This document shows, piece after piece, positions 42,156 through 52,884 of a DNA stretch of 64,000 bases. Made by a program: the position numbers and the translations under genes. The stretch is from Guillardia theta CCMP2712. Lineage: Eukaryota > Cryptophyceae > Pyrenomonadales > Geminigeraceae. The stretch covers positions 120,580 through 184,579 of the forward strand of contig NW_005434605.1 in NCBI RefSeq assembly GCF_000315625.1, read 5' to 3'. The notes beneath the pieces were generated by a model. The model made no database searches. It saw nothing but the letters and a program-made list of their open reading frames with translations, and was not told the origin of the DNA. Numbering within the stretch: the stretch's first letter is position 1; each line of letters starts with the position of its first letter.

Positions 42156-43901
42156 CTACTTGCTAGGCTCAACAGGTTTGGGGCTCGAGCAAGCCTCAGG
42201 GGAGTCATCCTCTCCTAGCAACACCTTGATAACGAACACGGTGATCGGGACTGCAAGGAAAAGAGCTCCAATGCCAAAGACATGCTCCGTCACATACAGT
42301 GCAATCAAAACTCTGCAAGGAAGTCAAAAATTTGTTCCCCTGACCTGGACTCACTTACAGGAGGGGGTGGAGCTTCAGTTTTGAACTGTAGATCTGAGGA
42401 TTCAAGAAATATGCCTCGATGGCATGAACTATCAATACCATCAGGATCACCTAAGCATGTCTGGTCACGGTCCACCTGTTGCTGCCTCAAACAACTCACC
42501 TGGAACATTTTGAAAACACCGGATTCAGACAAGGCAACCATGCCCATCGGTAATGTTGAAAGAATTACTCCTGCAAGCTGAACACAAAAATGAGTGCAGG
42601 CAAGGAAAGGCGAGTGAAGCCTACTGGGATAAACGAGCAAACAAACACGAGGATGGAAAAGAATGGTGCCCCGGGCAGATCCAAAAGCAATAATCCAGCA
42701 GTCGTGAGCATCGTGTTCCACAGTGCGATGAGAAGTTGAGCCTCGAGACTTTTCCCAATCAGACGGCCAAACAAACTATCGAAATGCAATTAGAATTAAA
42801 AATTGTCAAATTCAACCCTCACCACACTCGTGGAGCGATTTCATTGTAAGCGAATGAAACTATACTCTTCTCCTGGCCCAAACGTTGCACGCCACGTTGG
42901 ATGCGTGCCTTATCAAATATGCAGATGAAAGAAAAAAATAACGAAACAAGAACTTGCATCAGCCATGTGCTGCTGCTCCTCAGGATTTTGTTAAAAACTG
43001 GCAAGAGTGCCAGAACATATCCCTTCAGGCTCTGTTGCAGCTGTAGGGTGAGAATCGGGGCGGAGCCCTCGGCGAGCTTTAAGGACTGGATAGCAGCCTT
43101 TGAGGGTTCTCCATAGACGGAGGTCAGGAGAACTTCAATGCGCATGGTGACGTCAGGCCCCAAGATGGAGTGGATACTGTTTGCAAGCTCCACATAGGGG
43201 TTGTCCGAGAGGAGCAGCTGCTTCAGGTACCTCCAAGACGTGATGATTTGAGGCACTGTGAAGAACGTTGCAAAAAAGATCGCGTTGATGATGACGACGA
43301 TGTAAAGGACGGACAGCATTTGCCTGGAAATGTGAGGAAGCTTAATGCCGAACCGGCTAATCGCAAACTTCCTAATAGAGTCCGACTGCCTCTCCCACAG
43401 CGCAACCACCGAGTTTCCAACGAAGGAGAAGATGAATGTTCCCATGATGACCCCATAGAATGATCTTGCAAGATAACATGCGATGCCGAAAGCCAGCCAG
43501 GACAAGAGGCGCATCGCCATCTCATCGCTGGCAAGCTGCTCCAGCCACCTTGAGGGCTGGCTGTCATCAACCACGGAAGTGCTTTCTGACTCCAATAGTG
43601 TTACTCTCCTTGTTCGGCTTCTGCTAGCTGGAAGAACATCAAATCTTTTCCTGGATCCCGTAGAAAGCTTGCTGAAGCTGTTGATCTGCCCAGGATCAAA
43701 TGAAGAAAATGAAGAGGAGCACCGAACCGTACATGAGTTCGATGCTGAACCTCTCCTCCAACATGATGCAGGCTTGTGAGACCATGGTGCTTTTACAAAT
43801 GCAGCATGCTGAAGGCCATGAGCTGGCGAGATCATGAACAAGGGGCCGGCGATCGTAACGACAACAATCGTGCTGATTGAGAGGATCCTTGGAATGGGCA
43901 T
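42156..43901 (-). CDS. AI-2E/PerM family membrane transporter, possibly organelle-targeted
   Basis: Five exons: the first runs from 43901 to about 42829; then about 42779-42635 (starts FGRLIGKSLEAQ, ends FIP); one starting LAGVILSTLPMGM; one reading VILMVLIVHAIEAYFLNPQI; and a last exon starting VLIALYVTEHVFG with its stop at 42156. The product has seven or eight membrane spans and ends in a charged tail. The family (PerM, YdgG/TqsA) handles small-molecule or ion export in bacteria, and plant homologues are plastid-linked. The N-terminus has a hydrophobic segment (LSISTIVVVTIAGPLFMIS) followed by a Ser/Arg-rich region, which is compatible with a bipartite plastid leader. The start at 43901 is preferred over 44156 because the extra 85 residues derive from a G-rich tract. 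Confidence 0.8.
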
Positions 43902-44987
43902 CGTAAAGAGAAATGAAGCAGCACAAGCAATGCACAGCAGAGAATGAAGGCCAGGGAGACGAAGGTCCCAAAGAGCTACGAGGAATAGGCAGCTCGAGAG
44001 GCTGCATGGAAGGGCGCGCAGGGCGGCAGCACCTGCCAGCAGGGGCCTGCCATTGCGACGCGACAATAACGGACCCTTCGAAGGGGTGGGGTGGCAAAGA
44101 TGCAGGGTTAAGGTGATGGAGGAAGAAATCCGAATGGGTGGGGGTGAATTGAACATTGTCTTTCATGGGGTACAAACACTAGATTTAGGGTGGTAGGGTA
44201 TAGACCACAGGGGGTAGTGACAGATGGGATGGTTTGACAAGGGAGGGTTTCCATCGATTTACCTAGGGTAGGGTCAGGGGTAGGGTGATCGGTCCAGGGT
44301 AGAGCGGGGAAGGTGGTGTGCAGTGCTGACTACCGGTACATAAATCTGAATTCTCATGTACAATTCTGTGGTGGGTCATCAGGAGGTATAGGGTCTCCGG
44401 AGGAAATGAATCAGGTAAAGGTGTTTTCTACCAAATGGATTGACCTAATCTATTTTGAAAATTAATCGACCATTTCTGATAAATTTCAAATTATCAGCAT
44501 ACATCTTTGAAAACGAAGAGGCTCTAATGCAAGTGGTACCCCCTACCATGAAAGAATCCAAAGTACCCTCTCATATACTGTTACATAGAAGGTATGGATG
44601 TGGTAGGGTGATAATATAGAGGGGGTGGGGGTGGCAGCTCACAAGGGGAATTGAGGCCGATGGATCCATGGAGGGAGGAGGGAACTTGGGGAGGTGAAGG
44701 AGGGAGAAGAAGGAGAAGGGGAGAGAGTGAGAAAGCGAATGCAAGGGAGGAACAAGGCATGGAGAAGTCAGCCGAAGGAATGGGTCCTTCGAAACGTCAT
44801 CTCTCATCAGGGAACGAGTAGAAAAGCCCAGGAAAAGATTTCATCTCTGTACGAACGAACAAGACAGGTTCAACAAGTTGTGATTGATTTGGGAGAGGCG
44901 CAGCGAAATTGAAAACAAACCACAAGTATTGCGCTACGATCTTGAGTCTTCAATCGAAGACACTACAAAAGGCGTAAACTTCGGAAG
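43902..44987. other. Intergenic G-rich region
   Basis: Positions 44070-44310 and 44600-44640 repeat GGGTAGGG and GGGGTGGGG words. 44430-44520 is A/T-rich. Holds the divergent promoters of the AI-2E transporter and the first carrier. No gene seen. Confidence 0.6.
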
Positions 44988-46242
44988 ATGGGAATAGGAA
45001 TGGACTCGATCGTACAGGCTGCTTCTGCGGGGGCAGGTACGACTTCAACCTGAGCTTCAAGAAGAATCATCATAGCTGACACTTACTTCTCCTTTGCTCT
45101 CTCCCTACCTCTCTCCAGCCTCCGCGGTCACGACGTTAGTGTTATATCCTCTTGATGTGGTGAAAACAAGGTAGAAACACAAAATTCCTCGGGAAAGTCT
45201 TCCACGTCCCTATTCACGATGACGTCAGATTGAACGCCGGAGCTGATGAAGATGGGGTCGCGTATAAGGGAGCCGGTGACGTGATACGGAAGCAACTGAA
45301 GAAGAAAGGATTGAGAGGGTTCTACAAGGGTATCCAGGTGGTCGTGCTTGCCCTTCGGACCTACCCTCCTCACCCTCGCTCCCTCAGGTCAAGCTGATTC
45401 AAGACGTGGTCAGGAGCGTGTCTTTCTTCTACGTCTTTGCCGTCTTGAAGGGCTTCTACTCGAAGCAGTTCGGCAGGATCGGGCTACGAGCGAACCTTCT
45501 GCTGGGATACCTCTCAGCAACCATGAACCTCCTCCTAACCATGCCCATCGAGGTGGCGAACACGCGGCAGATGACAGGAGTGTCGAGCGGGGGATTCCTG
45601 GCCATCCTGGCTGAGCTCGTGCAGAAGAAGGGCTTCAGCGGGCTGTACACGGGCATCTTGACCAACTTCATCCTCTGCCTCAACCCCGCCATCAAGCACA
45701 TGGTCTTCGATCAGGTTCCCTCTTCCTTCCAGCCCTCCTCCTCTCACATGTTACCCAAGGTGAAAGCGAGGATATTGAAGGGTAGACGCGCTCTGTCCGC
45801 CATGCAGTCTTTCTTTCTCGGGGCGGTAGCTACAGCCATCGCATCTACTGCTACATTTCCGGCTGCACGAGTTCGAGCGATCCTACAGTCGAGCAGCTTG
45901 ACAGGTCTGTGTCTAGTTCTGCTTTCCCGCTTCCTTTGAATGGACTGCAGAGGTGAAAAGAGAGAAATGGATCGCCGTTCACATCCTGCGAGAGATCATT
46001 CGCAAAGATGGCTTCTCGTCCTTGTACAAGGTGTTTCCAGCCTCGTCTGCTGCCCCTCTCGGCTAACAAGCCTCATCAGGGTCTAGGGCCGCAGCTCATG
46101 AAGGGCGTGCTGAGGTATAGAGGTGAAATCTTTACTCGAACTAACAGGCCGCAACAGTTCGGCGTTGCTCCTTGCAACGAAGGAAAAGATTCACCATCAA
46201 GTAGACCAAGTCGTGAGGTGGGGATGGAACTTGTGGAAGTGA
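44988..46242 (+). CDS. SLC25 family carrier, peroxisomal PMP34-like
   Basis: First exons 44988-45036, 45119-45170, 45229-45337 and one starting near 45388 close in frame. Three carrier repeats are visible. Repeat 1 has PLDVVKTRLNAG and GLRGFYKGIQVKLIQDVV; repeat 2 has MPIEVANTRQMTG and FSGLYTGI; repeat 3 has FPAARVRAILQ and GFSSLYK. The C-terminus reads GLGPQLMKGVL spliced to SSALLLATKEKIHHQV, ending at TGA 46240-46242. The SFFYVFAVLK stretch and this C-terminal pattern are typical of the peroxisomal SLC25A17/ANT1 group, which exchange ATP, CoA or NAD across the peroxisomal membrane. The third PxD/ExxK/R signature is degenerate, which is common in that group. Confidence 0.8.
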
Positions 46243-48956
46243 CTCGCTGTGACATTCACCGTGAAGGGTGCTCCTTCTGGTCTTGCTCTTCTTTCTTGGC
46301 AAATCAAAACACAAGACCTTGCCGAGGGTTTCAGGCAAAATGTAAATATTTTCTCCGACATTGTCAAGCCTTGAACACGGGTCAAGATGCTTTTGGGGTC
46401 CATCCTCCACCCTCCACCTTCTCGTCAGTTCTTGAACCAGTTCTGACAGAAGGAGAGAGAAGTCTGCCGATGCAACACCCTCTCTTTCCCTTCATCATGC
46501 CTGCCGTCCGCAGTCAGCGTTCACCACCATATCGTCAGGGCCTCACAAGAGCTCCGTAGAGTTTCTTCCTGTCACATCGCTCCTGTATGTTCGGATTGCT
46601 GACCTGCCTACGACAACCGGAAGCTTCCATTGGACTCCTCCTGTCCAACTCCATCACGCCCCCAGCCGCAGGTTATCCTCCGCACCTGGTGCAGTGTACA
46701 ATGTGCTCCTGTCTTGGGAGACCCCGAGCGTTGGCGAGGCAGTCGTTCCTCTCTTCACCGGGCTCGCAAAGGGCGGTGAGGAGGCTCCAGCCATCTGTCT
46801 TTCCCCTCAGCCGCTCGACAGCATAGGGGCCTCGAGGTCACCTTCGGGATGATCTTGAGACTCTTTCCTATGACGGGGTCGTGCAGTTCGTTCATGGTGT
46901 TCCTGTCAGGGTGGTGAAGTTCAGCTGGGAGGAAGCATGATGGAGGCGGAGACCGAGCCCCGGCGCATACCATGCACTCGGAGACTGTGACCGGAACAAG
47001 ATCTTGCTCGGCGACAACCTCTGCAGGTGGTCCGTGGCCATAGCACCTGAGGCCACGTGCAGTGAGCGTCTGCCATATCGACGAGATGAAACCCTCCCCT
47101 ACCTCGACTCTGCTGCGAGCTCGCGATGGATCGGTTGAACCTGCTGTAAGTCGACTCGAATGGAAACACTGCAGGCATTTTTGAGCTGCAGGGATGGAGA
47201 GTTTCAAGTCACCGACATGCTGAAGCGAAAGATCAATCAGTCAAGTCACCTGCCCACTGAACCCTCTACAACAGAGTTTTCTTCGTGCACTGGCAGCCAA
47301 GCGTTCTCGTCCTGTCGTAGTCTCCCATGGCTTGTAGGAGATCTATTTCCAACCTTGAAACGCTGCAGCTGTGGCCTTTCGTCATAGACTTCATCCCTCT
47401 TGACCCGGTCCTCTGTGTATGCTAGTGGAGACAGCACAGCCTTGGAGGGCTGGATGTAGTTCATCGCTTCGACTGTCATTCTAGACGATCTGGTCCCCCC
47501 CTCCTCCGGAATTTACAGAACCCTGAAGTTTGCTATAGGATGGTTGCCCTGCTGATCTGAATGGGACAACAGCACAGCCTGAATTTCCCGTAGTAGCTGT
47601 GTGAGGCTCGCCGCTAGGACGGTCCGATCACTGTCGCCGCTTGCCAGCCGCTCCGAGGGTCAGTGCTGGGTCAGTACCGCTGCTACCGTAGTCCCTCGCC
47701 GCTCCTCCTCCAACTACTGAGTAAATGAGTCACGAGGACGTCGTGGATGCGGTCAAAGTTGTCATCTACTGGCGAGCGTGTAAGGTACTCTCAGTTGGAA
47801 TTTACTGATATAAATATTGTTGATATATTTGAAACTTTCAGTATAATTTTGAAATAATAGAGAATTTGGTGATTCTGTTTTGGAATTGTCCTGCGATTCT
47901 CTTCGATTTTGACATATATTGATAATTTCAGGACCAATCTGCATACGTATTCGGAAGGGTGGGGTGGTCGGAGCAGTAAGGGGGGGTGATCAGAGTGAGT
48001 GGAGGTTCCAGCCAGGGTTCATACGATGCAAGCACCTGGGGTGGGGTCCTTTAAGTGGTCGTTAAAGGGGTGCTGGAATATTGTAAGCTCCATGGGGTGG
48101 TGTAAGGTGCTACAAATGCCCTAAGGAGACAGCTGAAAGGAGGGGGTAGTCAGAGAACATTGTCGTACATTTGCAGGGTGGGTGAAAGGAGTATGGGGTA
48201 GGGGTGGACTCGGGGGTATAGGTTGTAGGGGTTGGATTTGGGAAAAAGGGATTGCTTGGGGTTGGGGGTATCAAATGTTGGGTAGGGGTATAGAACTTTC
48301 AGGTAGATCCAGTTAAAATGGTGGGTAGTACGAAGGGAAGAGGAGGGGTTATATAGCAGAAAGGTGGGTAGGGGGTTGGTGATGACTTGGAGGTCGATTG
48401 GGTTTGGTTGGGTGGGGGCAGGCAGCCAGGGATGAGCGCATGTGGCGACATGCGGGTTGACGAGGAGGAGATGCGAGGAGAAGAGGAGGAGAGGTGGAGA
48501 GAAGTACAAGCGACGGTGCAAGAGAGGTGAGGAGTAGGAAGAAGCGAGGAAGAAAGAGGAAGGGGAGGAGTTAGAGAGACAGTAGAGGTCAATGCAGCTG
48601 TGAAAGTAGTGGGAGACTGCTTTTGAGGTGGCAGGGTTGCGAGAGAGCTTCGAGATCTTTACCGGGACCATGCAGAAAGATCTGATATGTAGAGCTATCT
48701 TAGAGTCGCATGCGTAGGGCTCATGCCGCTTGCTGGGGGCGTTTGTTTGTGGATCAGATGATCCGTTTTGTTAGACGATGAACAATCCGGCTGTGCGAGA
48801 GATCTCATCCTTACAAGCAGGTGGAATTGACTTGCAACTGGAAAAGCATCTGAAAGCTCTAATTGCTTCTTATTCTTTCATGAGCGGGTTCGCTTAGAGA
48901 GCACGGAGGCTATGTTTTATTAGGGTCCAGAGACCGTGGTTTGAAGTGAGCTGACC
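46243..48956. other. Intergenic region, 2.7 kb, without recognised gene
   Basis: 46243-47480 has moderate GC content and several open stretches on both strands (for example 46755-47207 minus), with no motif I can place; a decayed or unrecognised gene is possible. 47790-47940 is A/T-rich. 47950-48420 is another GGGTGGGG/GGGGTAGGGG tract. Nothing else seen. Confidence 0.5.
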
Positions 48957-50583
48957 ATGAGCACTTCGGCCGCATCTTCGTCCTCTGTCAGTGGCTTGAG
49001 CCACAGCCAACCTGTCGAGCCTGTCATCCCTGGATCAGCCAAGGCCCAGCGCTATCGACCGGATCTGCTGCAAGATCCCGAGAAAGCGAAGGACTCGACG
49101 GTTGTAGACGTGACGAAGAGGCTGGTAGCGGGGGGGATCGCAGGAGCATGGGCCAAGACGGCGATCGCTCCGCTTGACAGAACCAAGATCATCTTTCAGA
49201 CGAGCGAGAAGAAGTTTTGTGCGAGGAACGTCGTCATAGAGATGGTACTTCCTGTGTGGCAGGAAGGTTACAGATGCTGACGGTATGGCAAGGTCGAGAT
49301 TGTGAAGAGAGAAGGGGTCAACGGGTTGTGGAGAGGGAACTGTGCTACAGTGATGCGGGTGTTTCCATATGCTGGGATTCAGTTCGCAGCATTTGACGTT
49401 TACAAGCATTTCTTGAGCAAAGGTATCAGCGCGTTGACCCCCTTTCGTCTCTCCTGCAGATCTGACCTCTCCCTCACAGACCCTGATAGCATGTCGGCGG
49501 CGCAGAGGCTGCTGGCGGGTTCGGCTGCTGGCGCGACTGCCGTTGCCGTCACGTACCCGCTGGATCTCATTCGAGCTCGACTAGCAGTGAGTTCTGTCGC
49601 CTGCTGCTTACATCAGCTGCGATGATTCAGTGCGGGATGTTTAAGTTGCTCACTTCTGCGACAGGTGAGGCGGACATGGGAGGGTTCTGTGGCAAGGAAG
49701 GTCTGGTGGCAAGCCATCACTGGAGGACACGATAGAATAACCGTCAAGCAGCTGTAAGAAGTCTGCTGTGAAGACTGTGAGAGGGACCTGAGTTCGTTGG
49801 GACGGCAGATACCGAGGGTTGAGCCCGACTTTGTTAGGCATCCTGCCATACGCAGGTGATGGAGGAGTCGTTGTGCAAGTCTCGACTGAAAGTTTCTCCT
49901 CCTGCTGCTGGGATATCTTGTAGGGATCGCCTTCCTCACGAGAGATACCTTGAACCATCTTGCTTCCAAACACTACCACACCACCCCCCTGGAGACTCCG
50001 CTGAAAGCCAAGATGTTTGCTGGCGCGGTGAGAACACTGAGAGTTGCTTGTCTTGGTCCTTATTTCTTGACCTGAACCTTCCGGGCTGCAGGTGGCTGGT
50101 CTTGTTGCTCAATCTTCCACGTGAGGATCGACGAGAGTGCTGTGTAGATCTGACCGGGTTTGTAGATACCCTCTCGACCTCGTTCGGAGAAGAATGCAGA
50201 CGGAGGGATTTGTCGAGACTGTGCGATTACTCTGGACTCTCCACTTCAATTGCTGTGACAAACTTGACAGGGACTGGATCACGTCAGGAGCTCGAGCGGT
50301 AGGGTCGCCACACCTTACTTCAAGTCAATCTCTTTCACACTGCACTACATCTACAAGTGAGAGAGAGCATTGTAGTCTGCCGCTCCTTCTTATCTGTGTG
50401 ACCTACAGGCAAGATGGCTTGAAGGGATTGTTTAAGGGGTTGTCGATGAACTGGATCAAGGGCCCAGTTGCGTAAGTGAGCAAAGCAAACGCTCCTCCTC
50501 GCTCACTCTCCTCACTCAACAGGTTCATGATCAGTTTCACGGTCTTCGACTACATGAAGATTTATTTCCGCATCGAGAGATGA
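48957..50583 (+). CDS. SLC25A42-like mitochondrial CoA/adenine nucleotide carrier
   Basis: Multi-exon carrier whose three repeats are each intact. Repeat 1: LVAGGIAGAWAKTAIAPLDR then TKIIFQTS, and VNGLWRGNCATVMRVFPYAG. Repeat 2: LLAGSAAGATAVAVTYPLDL then RYRGLSPTLLGILPYA and GIAFLT. Repeat 3: KMFAGA spliced to VAGLVAQSS and YPLDLVRRRMQTEGF, then GLKGLFKGLSMNWIKGP and the last exon FMISFTVFDYMKIYF. This matches SLC25A42/SLC25A16 and Leu5-type inner-membrane transporters that import CoA. The first 45 residues are Ser/Pro-rich and may help targeting. The stop is TGA at 50581-50583. It is the second carrier of this class within 6 kb. Confidence 0.85.
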
Positions 50584-51091
50584 TGAGGATGATGATGATG
50601 ACGACGACGACGACGACGACGACGACGATGGTGGTGGTGATGGTGAGGATGGATAAGGTCTCGCAACTTTGGCGCTGGCTAGATCAAGGGAGGTTACTGC
50701 TGGAGGGAGGAGAGGGTAGCGATGGCGTTGCAGCTTCAGTTGTCGCGGGGTAAGGAAGTTAACTTAGGTTTCTAAATGAACCATGTCGCTCTAGATCCTA
50801 TGAGATGAGATGAAGAGAATCGAGCGCTTTCATGGCAGGAAAGCCGAAGGGGAAACGATCTTCCTCTCCTAACTCATGTTCTCCCCCTTCTACGAAATCC
50901 TTTCTTCTTCCCTTCCTGACCGATCCACCTCCTTTGCCCCCCACTCCGCCCCCCCCCCCCACTATTCCCCCCGTCCTTATCATCTTGATCATATTTATAG
51001 TCATCATCGTTTCTCCTCCTGTTTCCCTCGTTCACTCATTTCCCTCCTCGGACTTCTGTTCTAATCAAATCTTCATAATCGTTATATACAT
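50584..51091. other. Convergent 3' spacer with trinucleotide repeats
   Basis: (GAT)n/(GAC)n runs at 50584-50650 directly after the carrier stop, then mixed DNA and a C-run at 50948-50960. Presumed 3' UTRs. Confidence 0.55.
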
Positions 51092-52802
51092 TCAGTGGAG
51101 CTCAGGGTACTCGTTGGCCTGGCTGACTTGGCAGTTGTTGAGGTACCCGAGGATCTGCCGAAACAATGAGATGTGGAGAGGCAGAACATGAGAGGAGGGA
51201 GAAGAGAAAGCAAGAAGACCAAGGGTTGAGGGAGGGAGGGAGCGAGGGAGGGAGGGAGGGAGAGGGAAGAGGGAGGGAAAGGGACAGGAAGCGGGGAGAG
51301 AGGGAAGGCAGCAGAGGAGGTTGCGACTGGGAGGACCTTCGAGACATCGGACATGAAGGGGACTGTTGTCGTCTTGGAGTTTCCGATCATGAAGGTGACG
51401 AGCTCTTCCTGGTACCGCAGGATGCTGAGAGTAAAGCAGTCAGGTGACGAACCTCAGCTCTCCTCCTCCTTCTTCTTCCCTCCCTCCCTCCTCACCTTTC
51501 CCTCTCTCCCAATCTTTTCCTCTCCCTCTACCTTCCTGCTCCTCCCTCCTCCTCCCCTCTCCTCTCTCCTTCTCTTTCCCTCCTTGTTCCCTCTTCCTCC
51601 CTCTCCTGCGCTGCCCAGTCCTGCTCTGCTCTCTCCCCGGCTCTTCCTCACCATTCGGACAGCCGGCGGCAGTTCGGGGAGAGGATGGCACAGAGCGATT
51701 CTGCGGCTCTTGCTTGAAAGGAAAATGTCTCTGAGTCTTCTAGGATGCACTGACATGGCCAGTCAGGGTCGAGGAGGATGCGAATGAAAGTGGAAAGATG
51801 GTGAAGGAGGAGAAGGAAGAAGAGGATAGGGGAAATGAGAACGAGGGCGGAGGAACGAGGAAGGAGGGAGAGAAAAAGAGGAAGGAGGGAGAGAAAAAGA
51901 GGAAGGAGGGAGAGAAAAAGAGGAAGGAGGGAGAGAAAAAGAGGAAGGAGGGAGGTGACAAATGCGGAGAAACACAACTGTCCTAACCTGAAGGAGAACG
52001 TCAACTAGCGCTTCATCTGCCATTCGCTCCTGGACAACAAACAAGTCAATCAATTTTTGGGACCCCCTTCTTGTCCCTGGCCCCTCCCTCTCCCTTCCTC
52101 CCTCCTCTCTGTCTTAATCTCTGTCCTGCCCTTCTCCCTAAATCCCACTAATTTTGCTGTTCTGCTCTCTTCTGCCCTCCCATCTCCAATTCCTCTTCCT
52201 CTCCCCCGGAACGAGCGGTACCTTGAATGAGGCAGGGGCATCTTTCAGCCGGGCGATGAAGTTGTATGCCGCATCCTTCTCCGGGCCCTGGTTACAGTCA
52301 CAACCCAAGGATATACAGAAGAGAGGTAAGAAGCATGAGGAACGGAGGAGAGAAGTGGAGGAGAGGAAAGGAGACATAGGGAGAAGGACGAAGAGGACGA
52401 GGACAAGGAGGACAAGGAGGAGAAAGACGTACCTTGGTGCTGACAAGCATGCTGGTGACCATCTCTGGCAGTCCTTGGCTACTCACTCGGATTAGCAGGG
52501 GAGGAAGAAGTCCCTTGACCCTACCAGGTGAAGTCGGCGAGCATGTGACCGGCGTCTTCGATGACAGCGAGCGAGGAGAGGACACGGAGCAGAGTGATCT
52601 TGATGGGGAAGGTTGGATCGGAGAGCACGAGCTTGTTGAGCTCAAGGAAGAGATCTCTAGGGATCATGATGCTCATAGTCCCATGCTGCAGCTGCGTGTG
52701 GAAAGCTCTCATTCCAGGTACAAGATTTCCCCTCCCCTGCTGCTACTGCTGCTGTGGCTCTTTGCTACTCCTACTCTTACTTGTTCTCCTCTTTCATCCT
52801 GG

Positions 52803-52884
<82 letters not shown>

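Noticed and set aside
46755-47207. Minus-strand ORF of 150 codons between the two carriers
   Set aside because: Composition is plausible but no motif, no matching exons and competing frames on the other strand; left as unassigned.
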